Positions 1 through 10,417 of a stretch of 64,000 bases of DNA are shown here, in pieces. Position 1 is the stretch's first letter. The number at the start of each line of letters is the position of its first letter. The notes beneath the pieces were generated by a model. It ran no database searches. It saw nothing but the letters and a program-made list of their open reading frames with translations, and was not told where the DNA came from. Both the position numbers and the translations under genes were made by a program. Source of the DNA: Smittia aterrima (Eukaryota; Arthropoda; Insecta; Diptera; Chironomidae); assembly GCA_033063855.1 (NCBI GenBank), contig CP093831.1, positions 27,776,001 through 27,840,000 on the forward strand, in the 5' to 3' direction.

Positions 1-593
1 GAACGATAAAAGTAAGAACCAGATTCACTGAAGCGACTACAGCAATTTTAAATTCTTTCTTCATGTAATCAATCGAGAGCGACCAATCGTCGTCAGTCGA
101 ACGAAGTTGCAATCTAAAAGAATTCAATGAATGTAAGAAATATAATTTGAACTTTTCTTGCCTTTCTTCGACAATCTTATCCATCGCCCTTTGAATTCTC
201 TCTCGTGAAAGAGTCAGAATGACTAAATAACCCGAGTGTCGAATCATTTGAACTTTAAATTATAAAAATAAATGATTTGAAAATTAATCGACGAATGGAA
301 TTCTTCTTACGAAAATATCCAGCGTTCTCCATCAGGTCGATCGTTGTTAGATTTTCTGTGAGTAGCAAGTAGGAACTGACAGCGATCTGGAAGTATGCAT
401 GAGCTATGACATTCAGAATGAAGCTACAGAAACGAAGTTTGAGTAATAAATAACACAATTAAATATTTTAAAGTTTTTACAAAATATTCCATTTTCCTTC
501 ATCATTGAAAGGATGCAAAAATCTCCACACAATCCCAGCTTGAACTTTAACCATTCGAGTTGCGTGAACGGATGGTCCTTCGATCATTTTCAT
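1..593 (-). CDS. Odorant receptor 1 (7tm_6), cut by left window edge
   Basis: Insect odorant receptor, a seven-TM subunit of ligand-gated cation channels in olfactory neuron membranes. Exons in gene order are 481-593, 311-423, 162-252 and 1-113 (partial). The start ATG at 593 begins MKMIEGPSVHATRMVKV. The exon sizes 113, 113 and 91 nt and the phases are the same as in three intact paralogs at 6.4, 12.9 and 16.5 kb. The donor of the third exon is GC (AAG|GCAAG), shared by all copies. The last exon starts LQLRSTDDDWSLSIDYMKKEF and runs off the window, so the C-terminal ~240 residues are not visible. No stop or frameshift is seen in what is present. Family placement rests on the paralogs, whose C-terminus is typical of 7tm_6. 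Confidence 0.85.
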
Positions 594-630
594 TTCTTTT
601 TTTCCTGAATTACTTTTTGCGTTTAACTTG

Positions 631-656
631 GCTCACTGTCAGACGACGAATGAGAG
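631..656 (-). promoter_or_regulatory. Conserved OR upstream block, copy 1
   Basis: The plus strand reads CTCACTGTCAGACGACGAAT followed by GAGA. The same block, with a few changes, lies 40-65 bp upstream of the start codon of each of the four OR genes. Its conservation in otherwise diverged flanks suggests a core promoter or 5' UTR element. Function is inferred. Confidence 0.5.
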
Positions 657-1049
657 TTTGAATTTAATTCAATCATGAAAGAAAATTTTTCAAATGAAAT
701 ATTAATGAATAAAAATATTTCTGTCTCCTATATCGACCTACACAATGATTAAATATTTCAATCATTGAACAATACAATTTTTAAAATATATTATTCATTG
801 AAATTTAAATGAAATCTTGGGAAGCATTTTCATTTCAAAACAGGTCGGTGCGTCGATGCGACATTGTCTGAAAGGAAATGCACATTTTCCAATCGATGAA
901 AATATTACATTGAAGGGTAACAAAGTTCAATCAATAATTTATTTTTCATAACAAATCTCAACACGTGTCGTTACTCTTCAGTTAATACATTTATTAAATT
1001 CGAAATTGTGTAAATGTCTCAATAAAAAGTTGAAGCGATATTTTGATTA
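657..1049. other. Non-coding spacer
   Basis: A+T-rich sequence between the upstream block of OR 1 and the OR/IR relic. I see no coding frame, RNA gene or repeat here that I can support. Confidence 0.5.
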
Positions 1050-1507
1050 TCAGAGTAACTTTAGTTTGTTGTTCGTAACAAAGCCAATAACGAGTACGTA
1101 AGTGAATCGAATAATCTGAAATGAAAGTTTCTGATTTGAAAAGTTTAATTCAATAAATATTCAAACCGTAAGCAGCGTTTCAAAGGATTCCATTGAAGCC
1201 TTTCAATCGCTGAGCCATGATTAAGATCATGAGATGGTCTCTTTGATGTTCAACGTTTTCAGTGTACCACTCGACTTCGTAGACCGCTAAAGTTAAGTTC
1301 TCAATGCAAACTTTAACACGATTTCCCATCCAACATAAAACTGAGAGTGATACAAATGCAACAAAAATAAACACAAACATTGAGATTGATTCAAGGATAT
1401 CAGAACTCAAAGTGAACAAGAACGTGCATAGGATTAATGCTGACATTGAACAGCAGGATATATTTCGTTACGAGAAAGTCCTTCAAGCAGCTATTTATGA
1501 AATCTGA
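1050..1507 (-). pseudogene. Chimeric relic: OR C-terminus joined to IR C-terminal tail
   Basis: From 1446 down to about 1180 the minus strand encodes the OR C-terminal part (CWMGNRVKVCIENLTLAVY, then MILIMAQRLKGFNGI). About 18-20 nt present in the intact genes are then missing, which breaks the frame. About 60 nt of extra sequence separates this from the last OR residues near 1110-1050 (VLVIGFVTNN against LLALLQTTN). The first two thirds of the receptor are absent. Directly adjoining, 1452-1492 encodes a scrap of an ionotropic-receptor C-terminus (LKDFLVTKYIL). The piece sits 18 bp past the stop of the intact IR at 1525. A similar OR-tail/IR-tail order recurs at 15.64-16.04 kb. Confidence 0.8.
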
Positions 1508-1524
1508 CACTCTGAATGTTCACT

Positions 1525-3615
1525 CTAACGTCTTGATGAGTAAAAAGCCCGGAAAATGTATTCAATGACAAGAAAGTCTTTCAGTTGTGACATCCACTCA
1601 AAGATGAACGAAACAATTGTCAGCAACAAGCTTGCACTCCAAATAACGAATCCAGGTTCAAGGATCTTCATGGTCAAAACTTTTGGTACGTCGTACGTTC
1701 TGAAACGTTTTTCATTTAAATCAGGCCATCGCAAATTCCCGCAAGATTTTCCAAATTCTGAATTCTCGAAGATTCCGCCTACAAAATGCTGTTGCATCCT
1801 GTGATCAACCATTTCAAACAAATGATGATGACGTGGAAATTTCAGACCACAGATGCTCAAGTGCAAATCTTGCTTGATGGATCTTTTGAGAATATTTTCG
1901 TCGGTCTCTTCTGTTGCATTTGCATTACGTCTCCATTGTAAATAGCACGCAGTGAACTGATAGGCCAATTCATGTCCATTTGCATCTGATCGGCTCCTTA
2001 AAGCATCCAATGAAGTTACTTTGCCTCTATAAGTTTTTAAATTAAATATTAGTTCAATATTATTATATTATCATTATACTATATATTATTATAATATATT
2101 ATATATTATGATATTTACCTTTTAGAAATCTCTGAATCTGGAAACTTTTCTTTATAATTTTCCTCCATGATGAAAAAATAATCTTTCTTGATCAACTCGT
2201 CGATCGAGTGAACTTTTGGTATTTCGATATCTTTCTGCATGAACTCGAATGTCTTTCCTTGCCAGGCTGTTCGAATGATCAAGCAATAAAGAATGAAGAC
2301 CATCACCAGGAACCTTGCAAAGTTTCTTTTTGGCACCACGACTTGTGCGATTCCAAAGAAAATTTGAATCATATTCAGAGTTGGTCTGTTGACGTTCGAG
2401 CCGATGATGAAGTCTCTTATTGATTTTTTCACGCAGCAGTACAAAATCAGAATCGTCGCGAGTGCTATCGCGAAAGTTAGTGCAATCATAATCCACGTGA
2501 ATTCATCAAAAGGCATCAACAACTTGTCGTATTCAGAATAATATTCTGTATCTTCTCTTAAACTCAATCGCGATACTATGAATTCGATAGGAAAGGTGAT
2601 GAAATTCACATCGACTTCTATTCCCGATCTGAGATAAGAAAATAAATCAATAAAGATGTTTACATTTGATTTGAAATACTCACTTGTCGTTGTCCTTTGT
2701 GTTGCGATATCTATCATGGTGATTGTAACAACCTTTCGAGAAAAAAATATCGAACTTATTCTCTTTTCTCCCAGTCGCGTCATTAAATGTGGAATTCTTG
2801 AACTTTTTAGATAAAGTTGCGTTGTGAAGAGGTTGAAAAGAAGAGGAAACTTCCCGATCCAGCTGAGTTTGAACAACATCTAGTACTAACGGTTCAGCTT
2901 CAATGATGACGCAGCCATGAAGGTTTGCCGATTTTTTCATTGAGAATTTGTCGTTTTCCCACTTTTGAGTTATTTTGTTGAATTTATTTAATTCAATCAG
3001 CTGAAGCTTTCCACATTTTCCAGGAGAGAACCAAACAAAGGTCAGGAGTTTGATGTAGTCAGTTTCATCGACGAGAAAATATTCATATTGGATGATGTCC
3101 ACTAAATATGAATTGAAACCAACATGTGCGGGAGGCCCGTAAGCAGGGTCGTCTTTAACAATTTCGATGATATTGTTGTTCTTAGCTCTTTCCATGACAT
3201 CCGCTTCGAGAGATTCAATGTCAGAGATTGTTGCGTGTTGGCAATAGACGAAAAGCTGAAGCGGTTTGAAGAATTCATTCGTCAACTTTAATTTTTGATT
3301 GAATTCCTTGACGAATGCGAAATTGTTGAAGGTTAAGAGAGTTGAGCTGTCGAGCAAGATCTTTTCCTTTTCCAGTTGCAAGTTCTTCAGTTGAAATGGC
3401 ATCGCGTTCTTGTTCAAATCCGTCAAGATTAGCGACGTCATCGTGTCCGAGTCTATTCCATAATTGTTGATGAACATTCTCGTTTCCAGTTGGAACAAAT
3501 GACGAGTTACGTTCTCGAAAGCCTTCGACAAGGCTTCGAGCGATGGATCAACATTTAAAATCATTCCTTCGCACAAAACTTTCACCAAAAATAAAATTAA
3601 GAAGTAAACTTTCAT
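1525..3615 (-). CDS. Ionotropic receptor A (divergent IR, 647 aa)
   Basis: Divergent insect ionotropic receptor, an ionotropic-glutamate-receptor-like ligand-gated cation channel of chemosensory dendrites. Exons are 2684-3615, 2119-2628 and 1525-2026; all junctions are in phase (932+510+502 nt). The signal peptide is MKVYFLILFLVKVLCEG. The second exon carries TM1 (TWIMIALTFAIALATILIL), the re-entrant pore region (MIQIFFGIAQVVVPKRN), TM2 and the RTAWQGKTFEFMQ sequence typical of dipteran IRs. The third exon ends the S2 lobe (HFVGGIFENSEFGKSCG) and carries the last TM (FVIWSASLLLTIVSFIFEW). It is a close tandem paralog of the gene at 3901-5919. The ligand cannot be deduced. It is probably a gustatory or antennal IR of the divergent class; co-receptor dependence is family knowledge only. 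Confidence 0.9.
2041..2112. repeat. AT-rich tract in IR A intron 2
   Basis: Run of TATATTATTATAT-type low-complexity sequence within the 92-bp second intron of IR A (2027-2118). No other function is visible. Confidence 0.7.
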
Positions 3616-3823
3616 TTTTCTTTTATTTTCAACTTATTAACTCGAAGAAATCCACGGAACTGAAAAAATGTTATTCGATCCCACCAGAAATGTTTTATTT
3701 TGTTCAACAATGTTTAACATGTGAGATCATTGAGAGAGATTGGATTGTGCGTGATGAAAGGAACAATCGTAGTTTCTTAACATGAGAGATTGTCTTACTT
3801 GATAAAAAAAAGTTGTTTCTGAG

Positions 3824-3845
3824 AAAATTCCAATCCAATTCGTCC
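3824..3845 (-). other. Short relic of SRBD1 3' coding end
   Basis: The 22-bp stretch AAAATTCCAATCCAATTCGT plus CC is shared with the last coding bases of SRBD1 (RIGLEFL end, 18.23-18.25 kb) and with 15.81-15.83 kb. It lies just downstream of the intact IR B. It reads as a breakpoint footprint of segmental duplication, but a short chance match is not excluded for this copy. Confidence 0.45.
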
Positions 3846-3900
3846 ACGGCAGTTTTCAGTTTGAACAAATTCTAAAATTGTCTTGGACAACATTTTTAAT

Positions 3901-5919
3901 TTAATGTCGTGATGAGTAAAAAGCCTTCAAAATGTATTTCATGACGAGATAGTCCTTCAAAGTTGTGATCCATTCGAAGATGAATGCAGCAACTGCGGAC
4001 AACAAGCTTAGAGTCCAAATGACGAATCCAGGTTCAAGCATCTTCATGGTCAAAACTTTTGGATCCTCGATGACTTTAAAAAGTTTTTGTGTTAGTTCCG
4101 GCCACGACAAACTTCCGCATGATCTTCCAAATATTGGATGAATGAAGATTCCACCAACGAAATGTTGTTTCATTCTGTGGTCAATCGTTTCGAACAAATA
4201 ATGATGACGTGGAAATTTGAGTCCACAAATGCTCAAATGCGAATATTCCTTAACCAGTCTTTTGAGAATCTTCTTTCTTTCCTCTACTATTATTTTTTTA
4301 CTTGATCCACGACCATGCAAGATATGGAAGAGACAAGCGTTTATCTGACTGACAATCAAGCGGCCTGTTTGAAATTTACTTGTAACAACGTTTCCTCTAA
4401 AAATAAAAAGTAAATTTAATGACTTCGATCGAAGTAGTGAGAAGGCTTTTCTAAGTAAAAAAATCAATTTACCTTCGCAAAATCTCTGATTCCGGAAACT
4501 TTTCTTTATAATTCTTCTCCATAAAGAAAGTGTATCCTTTCTCGATCAACTCGTCGATCGTGTGCACAATCGGTATTTCGATGTCTTTCTGCATGAACTC
4601 GTAGGTTTTTCCTTGCCAAGCTGTTCTGATGATCAAGCAATAAAGGATGAACAGTATCGTCAGGAATCTGGCGAAGTTTCTTCTTGGCATGACAACTTGT
4701 GAGATTCCAAAGAAAATTTGAAATACATTGAGCCATGGTGAGACGGTTTCGCGGCCGATGATGAAGTCTCTTATCGATTTTTTTACGCAGCAGTACAAGA
4801 TCAGAATCGTCGCGAATGCTGTCACAAAGGTCAGCGCTATCAATGCCCACGTGAATCCATCGAAAGGCATCGCCAACTTGTCGTATTCAGAATAGAATTC
4901 AGACTCATCTTCTGTTCTCAATCGGGAATTAATGTAGTCGAGGGGAAAGGTGATGAAATTGATATTGTCCATTTTGTCCAATCTAAACCCAAATTAAAAA
5001 CAATAAAACTTCCGTTGTACAACTTTCCATGAATTACTTACGAGTCGTTGTTCTGTTTGTTGCGATATCTATCAAAAGCATCGAGACATCCTTTTGCGAA
5101 CAAAATGTCAATATTCCCGGATCTTTTGAGAATTGTTGCGTTGTTGCGAACTTGTAGAGAAGTGGTAACTCCCATATCTAGCTGTGTAAATGTAAAATAA
5201 TCGAATATAGCCTGGTTTTCATTGATAGTACAGCCATGAAGGTTTGCCGATTTTTTAATTGAGAACTTGTCGTTTTCCCACTTTCTTGACAATTTGTTGA
5301 ATTTGTTTAGTTCAATTAGATGAAGTTTTCCACATTTTCCAGGAGAGAACCAAAGAAAGGTCAAAAGCTTGATGAAGCTCGTTTCGTCAACAAGGAAATA
5401 TTCATATTGGATGATGTCCACCAAATACGAATTGAAATCAACAACTTGTCTTGTGTAAAACTCCACTTCGGTGATTTTGTTGTTCTTCGCCCTTTCCATG
5501 ACGTCCACCTTAAGAGATTCAATGTCAGAGATTGTTGCGTGTTGACAATAGACGAAAAGCTGAAGCGGTTTGAAGAATTCATTTGTCAACTTTAACTTTT
5601 GATTGAATTCCTTGACAAATGCGAAATTGTTGAATGTTAAGAGAGTTGAGCTGTCGAGCAAGATCTTTTCCTTTTCCAATTGCAAGTTTTTCAGTTGAAA
5701 TGGCATCGCATTCTCGTTCAAGTCATTCAAGATTAGTGACGTAATCGTGTCCGAGTCTACTCCATAATTGTTGATGAACATTCTCGTTTCCAGTTGAAAC
5801 AAATGACGAGTTACGTTCTCAAAAGCCTTCGACAGGACTTCGAGAGAAGAATCAACATTTAAAATCATTCCTTCGCACAAAACACTGAGTAGCAATGAAA
5901 AGATGAAAAAAAAATTCAT
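3901..5919 (-). CDS. Ionotropic receptor B (divergent IR, 627 aa)
   Basis: Tandem paralog of IR A with the same role (IR-type ligand-gated channel subunit). Exons are 5042-5919, 4473-4982 and 3901-4396, in phase (878+510+496 nt). The signal peptide is MNFFFIFSLLLSVLCEG. The first exon, about 290 aa, is the extracellular N-terminal part. The second exon is exactly 510 nt as in IR A and holds TM1, the pore (VFQIFFGISQVVMPRRN), TM2 and RTAWQGKTYEFMQKDIEIP. The last exon ends LKDYLVMKYILKAFYSSRH. The most divergent segment relative to IR A is the start of exon 3 (residues after RGNVVTSKF), which suggests ligand-pocket diversification. No inactivating change is seen. Confidence 0.9.
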
Positions 5920-6369
5920 TTTCCTTCACAATTTTCTTATTTTCAACTTTGTAACTCGAAGAAATCTTTTTTACTGACTGAAGTAAATTTTTCTTGGGCC
6001 ACTTACTTGTTGAGAATGTTTCACCTCGGTTGAACATGTGAAATATTTAATGAAGGTCTTATCTGTATGAGAAAATATTCAAGACTTCAACATTTTAGGG
6101 TGTTTCATCCAACAAATTGTATTTTAATTGACAACAACTACCACGTGTTCCACTTTCCAGGTGTTCCAAATGCGAACAGACAGACAGACGGACAGACAAA
6201 GTGGTCATAATTAAGTTATTTCTTTCGAAAAAAGCCTTTAAAAAACTTTAATATGAGGAGGAAGTAGATTATTTCAATCAATGACAATTGACGATTTAAA
6301 AATTTCTCATTTCAATTTTAAAACAAATTTACTTTAAAGTTCAAGTTTTATTTTTATTTTCAAAGAACT
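5920..6369. other. Spacer with GACAGACG-type dispersed repeat
   Basis: Non-coding spacer between IR B and OR 2. At 6177-6250 it carries GACAGACAGACGGACAGAC followed by AAAGTGGTCAT and GAAAAAAGCC. The same motif order recurs at 34.0 kb, and related GACAGACG runs occur inside the TIR element at 7965-8381. Nothing else is supportable. Confidence 0.6.
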
Positions 6370-7689
6370 TTAGTTTGTCGTTTGTAACAAAGCCAGTAAT
6401 GAATAAGTAAATTGCAGAACCTTCAGCAACGTTTGCAAGTCAACAGAATTGAAGATTCCATTGAAACCTTTCAATCGCTGAGCCATGATTAAGATCATGA
6501 GATGATCTCTTTGATTTCTCGAGTTTTGCGTGAACCATTTGACTTCGTAGACCGCTGAAGTTAAGTTCTCGATGCAAACGTTAACGCGATTTCCCATCCA
6601 ACAGAAAAATGAAAGTTGCACAACCACCAAGGAAACCATCAAAAACATCGAGGTTGATTGAATTGCATCAGAGTTTAGAGTATACAAGCTCATGCATAAA
6701 ATTATTGCTGCTAACGAAAAATCAATTAGGAAGCTGAATCTTAGGATCGCTTGAGCTTCGTTCATCCAATCCATGACTCGATAGCTTCGCAAAATTGTTT
6801 TCTTCACTTGTTCTTTGATAAAACTGTCTTCAGATCCTTTCAGAAACATTCTCTTAACTTGAAGTGTCAAAGCGTCAATTTCAAAACATGAAAAATTCAT
6901 GAGCAGCAGAGCGAAGCCAGCGTAAAAGTAAAAGAGAGCAGTAGAGGAATTTCCCATTATCGCTTGTTGAATGTAATGAATGAACCACTTCAGAGTCATG
7001 AAAGAGTCGAACGGCAAGTAAACGAAATAGAAGTTTAAGGGCAACTGATAGCTATTCACATTGTCAATGAGAAAAGCAGAAAAGATGAGGACGATAAAAC
7101 TAAGAATCAACATCACTGCAGTCACGACCGAGATTTTAAATTCTTTTTTCATGTAGTCAATCGAAAGAGTCCAATCGTCGTCAGTTGAACGAAGTTGCAA
7201 TCTAAAAGAATTCAATGAAAGTCAGAAAATAAATTTGAACTTTTCTTGCCTTTCTTCGGCAATCTTATCCATCATCCTTTGAATTCTCTCTCGTGAAAGA
7301 GTCAAAATGACCAAGTAACCCGAATGACGCGCTATTTGAACTTTAAGTTATAAAAAATAAAATTTAAAATAGAAAATTAATTAATAATCACTGAATGAAA
7401 CTCTTCTTACGAAAATATCCAATGTTCTCCATCAGGTCGACCGCTGTTAAGCCTTCACAGATTAAAACGTAGAAACTGACAGCGATCAAAAAGTAAGCAT
7501 GAGCTATGACATTTAAAATGAAGCTACAGGAATGAAATCGTCACAATTAAATATTTCACAGTTTTAAAGATTTTACAAAATATTTAATTTTCCTTCTGCA
7601 TTCAGCGGATTCAAAAACTTCCACACAAACCCAACTGTGACTTTAACTATTCGAGTTGCATGAACAGAAGGTCCTTCGAGGAATTCCAT
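6370..7689 (-). CDS. Odorant receptor 2 (7tm_6, 382 aa)
   Basis: Intact insect odorant receptor. Exons are 7577-7689, 7411-7523, 7250-7340 and 6370-7201 (113+113+91+832 nt, 383 codons with stop). Exon 1 begins MEFLEGPSVHATRIVKV. The third donor is GC (GAAAG|GCAAG). It must be used, because it joins ER to LQLRSTDDDW in frame exactly as in the other copies. Family hallmarks are PFDSFMTLKWFIHYIQQ in the extracellular loop, the conserved VYEVKWFTQN stretch before TM7, and the C-terminus LLKVLQFTYSLLALLQTTN, which matches the 7tm_6 signature. It would act with the Orco co-receptor (family knowledge). The odour ligand is unknown. Confidence 0.9.
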
Positions 7690-7727
7690 TTCTGATTTTT
7701 TTAAGAGAAGATTCGTTATAACTTTCT

Positions 7728-7751
7728 TCACTGTCAGAAGGCAAATGAGAA
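7728..7751 (-). promoter_or_regulatory. Conserved OR upstream block, copy 2
   Basis: TCACTGTCAGAAGGCAAATG followed by AGAA on the plus strand, about 40 bp upstream of the OR 2 start codon. It matches the copies at OR 1, OR 3 and OR 4. Confidence 0.5.
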
Positions 7752-7828
7752 ATCTTTGAATTTTTTTTAAGTCGAAGCAAATTTGCTAAAATATTAATTG
7801 AGTAACTTTAACGTTTAAGTCTAATTAT

Positions 7829-8589
7829 GAAAAGTTGTTTTTGGGGCTTTTTATCAAATGGTTTAGATGGCACAAAATGTTCTTGAATTGTATCACAACC
7901 AGTTCCACGGATGAAAATACCTTTAATCGTTCAGATAGATTCTTGTTATTCTTGTTATTCTTTTTTGAGGCTTTTTCTCCGAAGGAAAAAAGCCTATATG
8001 GGGCCGGTTTGATGTCTGTGTCTGTGTTTGTCGTCCGCCTGATAACTATTTTTCTCGAGAACTATGATAGGTAGAGACTTCCGGTTTTCGCCAATCGGTT
8101 CGGGTGGTGAGTTCGACCAGTGAGTTCTGAGATAGAATCGGACGGACATATGGACAGACGGACAGATGGACAAACGGACATACGAACCAATGGAATTTGA
8201 GATATCTCGAGAACGAAGACAGCTAGAGACTTCTGGTTTGGACCGATGGACAGACGGACGGACAGACAGACGGAAAAATGGAACACGTGGAAAATGGAAC
8301 ACGTGAAGGGAGCCAAAATTTTTCAATGTTTTAATTTGTTTAACCTAAATCGGGATTAGAGCAGAGGAGAAAAAGCCTCAAGGTACGTTCGTTCTCGAAC
8401 TGCTGTCCAACTTGTTCGAAATTAGGCCTTGTCGCAGTAAAGAAGTCTATAAAAAGTTTGTAGCTTCTGATTCTTTTAATTGCTTTGAAGATTTGTTGTT
8501 TCACAAATTTATTTCTTATTAAAAGTTAAAGACTAAAGACTCTCCTCAAACAAGTCCTTTAGAAAGTTCAACTAATAATTTAGTTTCAT
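7829..8589 (+). pseudogene. Decayed divergent ORF block, copy 1, split by an insertion
   Basis: A sequence starting MKSCFWGFLSNGLDGTKCS then stop, about 140 bp upstream of OR 2 and reading away from it. It resumes past an inserted element as GACTCTCCTCAAAC...AGTTCAACTAATAA near 8530-8580. It is homologous to blocks at 14.57-14.87 kb and 17.95-18.21 kb. Frames are broken differently in each copy, so this is a relic of an unrecognised gene or a conserved non-coding duplication passenger. No family is assigned. Confidence 0.5.
7965..8381. mobile_element. Non-autonomous TIR element with GACAGACG core
   Basis: Perfect 16-bp terminal inverted repeats, TTGAGGCTTTTTCTCC at 7965-7980 and its complement at 8366-8381, enclose 417 bp. 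The interior is built largely of GGACAGACG-type repeats and two ACACGTG-containing repeats near the right side. There is no transposase frame. The element splits a block that is continuous in the paralogous copy at 14.57 kb, which supports insertion. No clear target-site duplication was found. Confidence 0.65.
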
Positions 8590-8640
8590 AACGAATTTCA
8601 AAATCGTTTCTGTCAATCGTTTATTTATTTGTCGTGAATC

Positions 8641-9304
8641 ATGACTCGTGATGCGTAAAAAGCATTATTTTTATTAAACTCTGTTGCTATCGAAAATCTC
8701 AACTTAATAGACGTTTCTGGTGAAGTTCGCAAAGACATTATAACAAAAATGCTCGAAAATTTCGACAAACTGACAATTTTCTGTCTTGGTTCAAAATTCA
8801 TTTATCAAATATTTGAAGATGAATCTTATAAAAAGTTTCAATTCAAGCTTAAGAGTTTGGTAATTGGTACTATTGAGTACCATGTGCTTGGCTCAAACTT
8901 TCGGAATTTTCTTTTGTCACAAAGCAATCATCTTACACATTTAGCCATCGAAACAAAGATGGTATACAGAGAAAGCTCCGACGTGATCATGAAAATGCCA
9001 AAGCTAATAAAACTCACCCTTAAGTGTTGTGAGATTTTTTTACGAAGGTCCAAAAAACATGTCCACCTCAATCACTGAACTCCATTTGTATAAATATGCT
9101 AACGCTATCAGCATAAAATTTCTATTAGATTCAATGCCGAAAGTAACTTTTGTTTTTCTCAACCAAATCGATAAAGAAATATTAAAAATGTTGAAATCAA
9201 TGAACAGAAAATTTGAAGAACTGATCGTTTATGAAATCTATGGAGTCAACATCGAGGAAGTTCAAGAAAGTTTGAATTGTCATGTCAAACGATTTGAATA
9301 TTAG
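8641..9304 (+). pseudogene. Broken LRR / F-box-LRR-like gene fragment
   Basis: From about 8659 the plus strand reads ALFLLNSVAIENLNLIDVSG, then an open stretch at 8749-9078 (MLENFDKLTIFCLG...LIKLTLKCCEIF). A frame change then continues as TSITELHLYKYANAISIKFL to a stop at 9304. The repeating L-x-x-L-x-L pattern about every 25-50 residues resembles LRR segments of insect F-box proteins. A stop (TAA at 8656) precedes the first part, and the two frames overlap at 9029-9078, which indicates a frameshift. It is most likely a dead copy; a short intron at the frame change is the alternative. Confidence 0.5.
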
Positions 9305-10417
9305 TCGTCGAATTATTTTCAAAGCAAATAAAATTATTTTTTTGATCATTTTCTTTTATTTAATTTGAAATTAAGAGTTAGCTTTTTATTTCTATTTTAT
9401 ACATCGTGAAGAAAAGGTCAGCATCTATCTAAGTTCCAATCATTAATAGCAAGCCTGATGATAAAACAGGAACAGGAGAAGCAGATGTAGCGATTCTTGG
9501 ATGATTTGATTTTTCTCGCGCGAAGCGCGAGTCAATTTTATTTCATGAATTCAAATACCATTTTTGTATGGCAGTAGTGTATGTTTATCTCATACTAGCC
9601 TTAGGCGGCATCAATGAATTTAATTCTGAATAGTTTTTTTTAGTTGTTTAAGCGTCTGAGGTGCTTTGTGATTGTTAACATGAGTTGTTCAAGAGGGAAA
9701 ACGTGAAAACCCTTTCATTCAGAAAAAAAATCTTAATCCTAACTTACTCTACTTTAACTAAATTTATAAGGTAATGCCAAGAAAACTTATAATTACATGA
9801 ATATTTTGCAATTGTTTACATGAATATTTTGCAATTGTCTCATGTATGTGTTATTAGAACTAATTAACTTCCTTTTTTTTCTCAAATCAATTTCTCAAAA
9901 AATAATTAACTTAACAATTGGTTGTGTAGGATCCGATGCTGGCGCTCTTGATTACTATAGCGATGGATTTCCTATTTCTTGATTCCTTAAACTTGCGTTG
10001 GCGAAGTATCTCGAGTTCGCGTCGAAGTTTATTTTGCGGTTTTTCAAGATGAGGGGGCTTTCTTTCTCTCCTTCTCATGGCTTGATGTTGTTGGCCTTAC
10101 GTTTGCGAAGTGACTTGAGTCCGCAACGAAGACTATTTTTGATTTTTTTTGTGGCAACTCGTGTTGCATTTTGGGGTTACTTTGAAAAATTATATTTTCA
10201 ATTTTTTGATGTTTCTGGGCGCGAGTTATCAGCGAACTCCATATTGCTTCGATGCAACGCGCACCCGCGCGTGAATTGATTGTAGTTTCAGCAGTTAATG
10301 ATGGTATTTTAACACTTAAATGAAAATATTTAATCGGAGACGATTCTTCCGATTGAGCGGGGCCTGGAACTCGATTCTTGGATGAGAAAACAAGATTTCG
10401 TGGACAGATTAATTTAT
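9305..10417. other. Non-coding spacer with small repeats
   Basis: No gene supported. Contents: a GC hairpin CTCGCGCGAAGCGCGAG near 9515; a tandem duplicate of ACATGAATATTTTGCAATTGT at about 9794-9836; and two diverged copies of a ~60-bp segment (GCGTTGGCGAAG.. and ACGTTTGCGAAG..) between 9990 and 10150. The frames of 90-150 codons here have no recognisable family. Confidence 0.5.

Noticed and set aside
7994..8326. Frames rich in Ser/Arg/Val-Cys-Pro-Ser repeats
   Set aside because: They are translations of the GACAGACG tetranucleotide repeats inside the TIR element.
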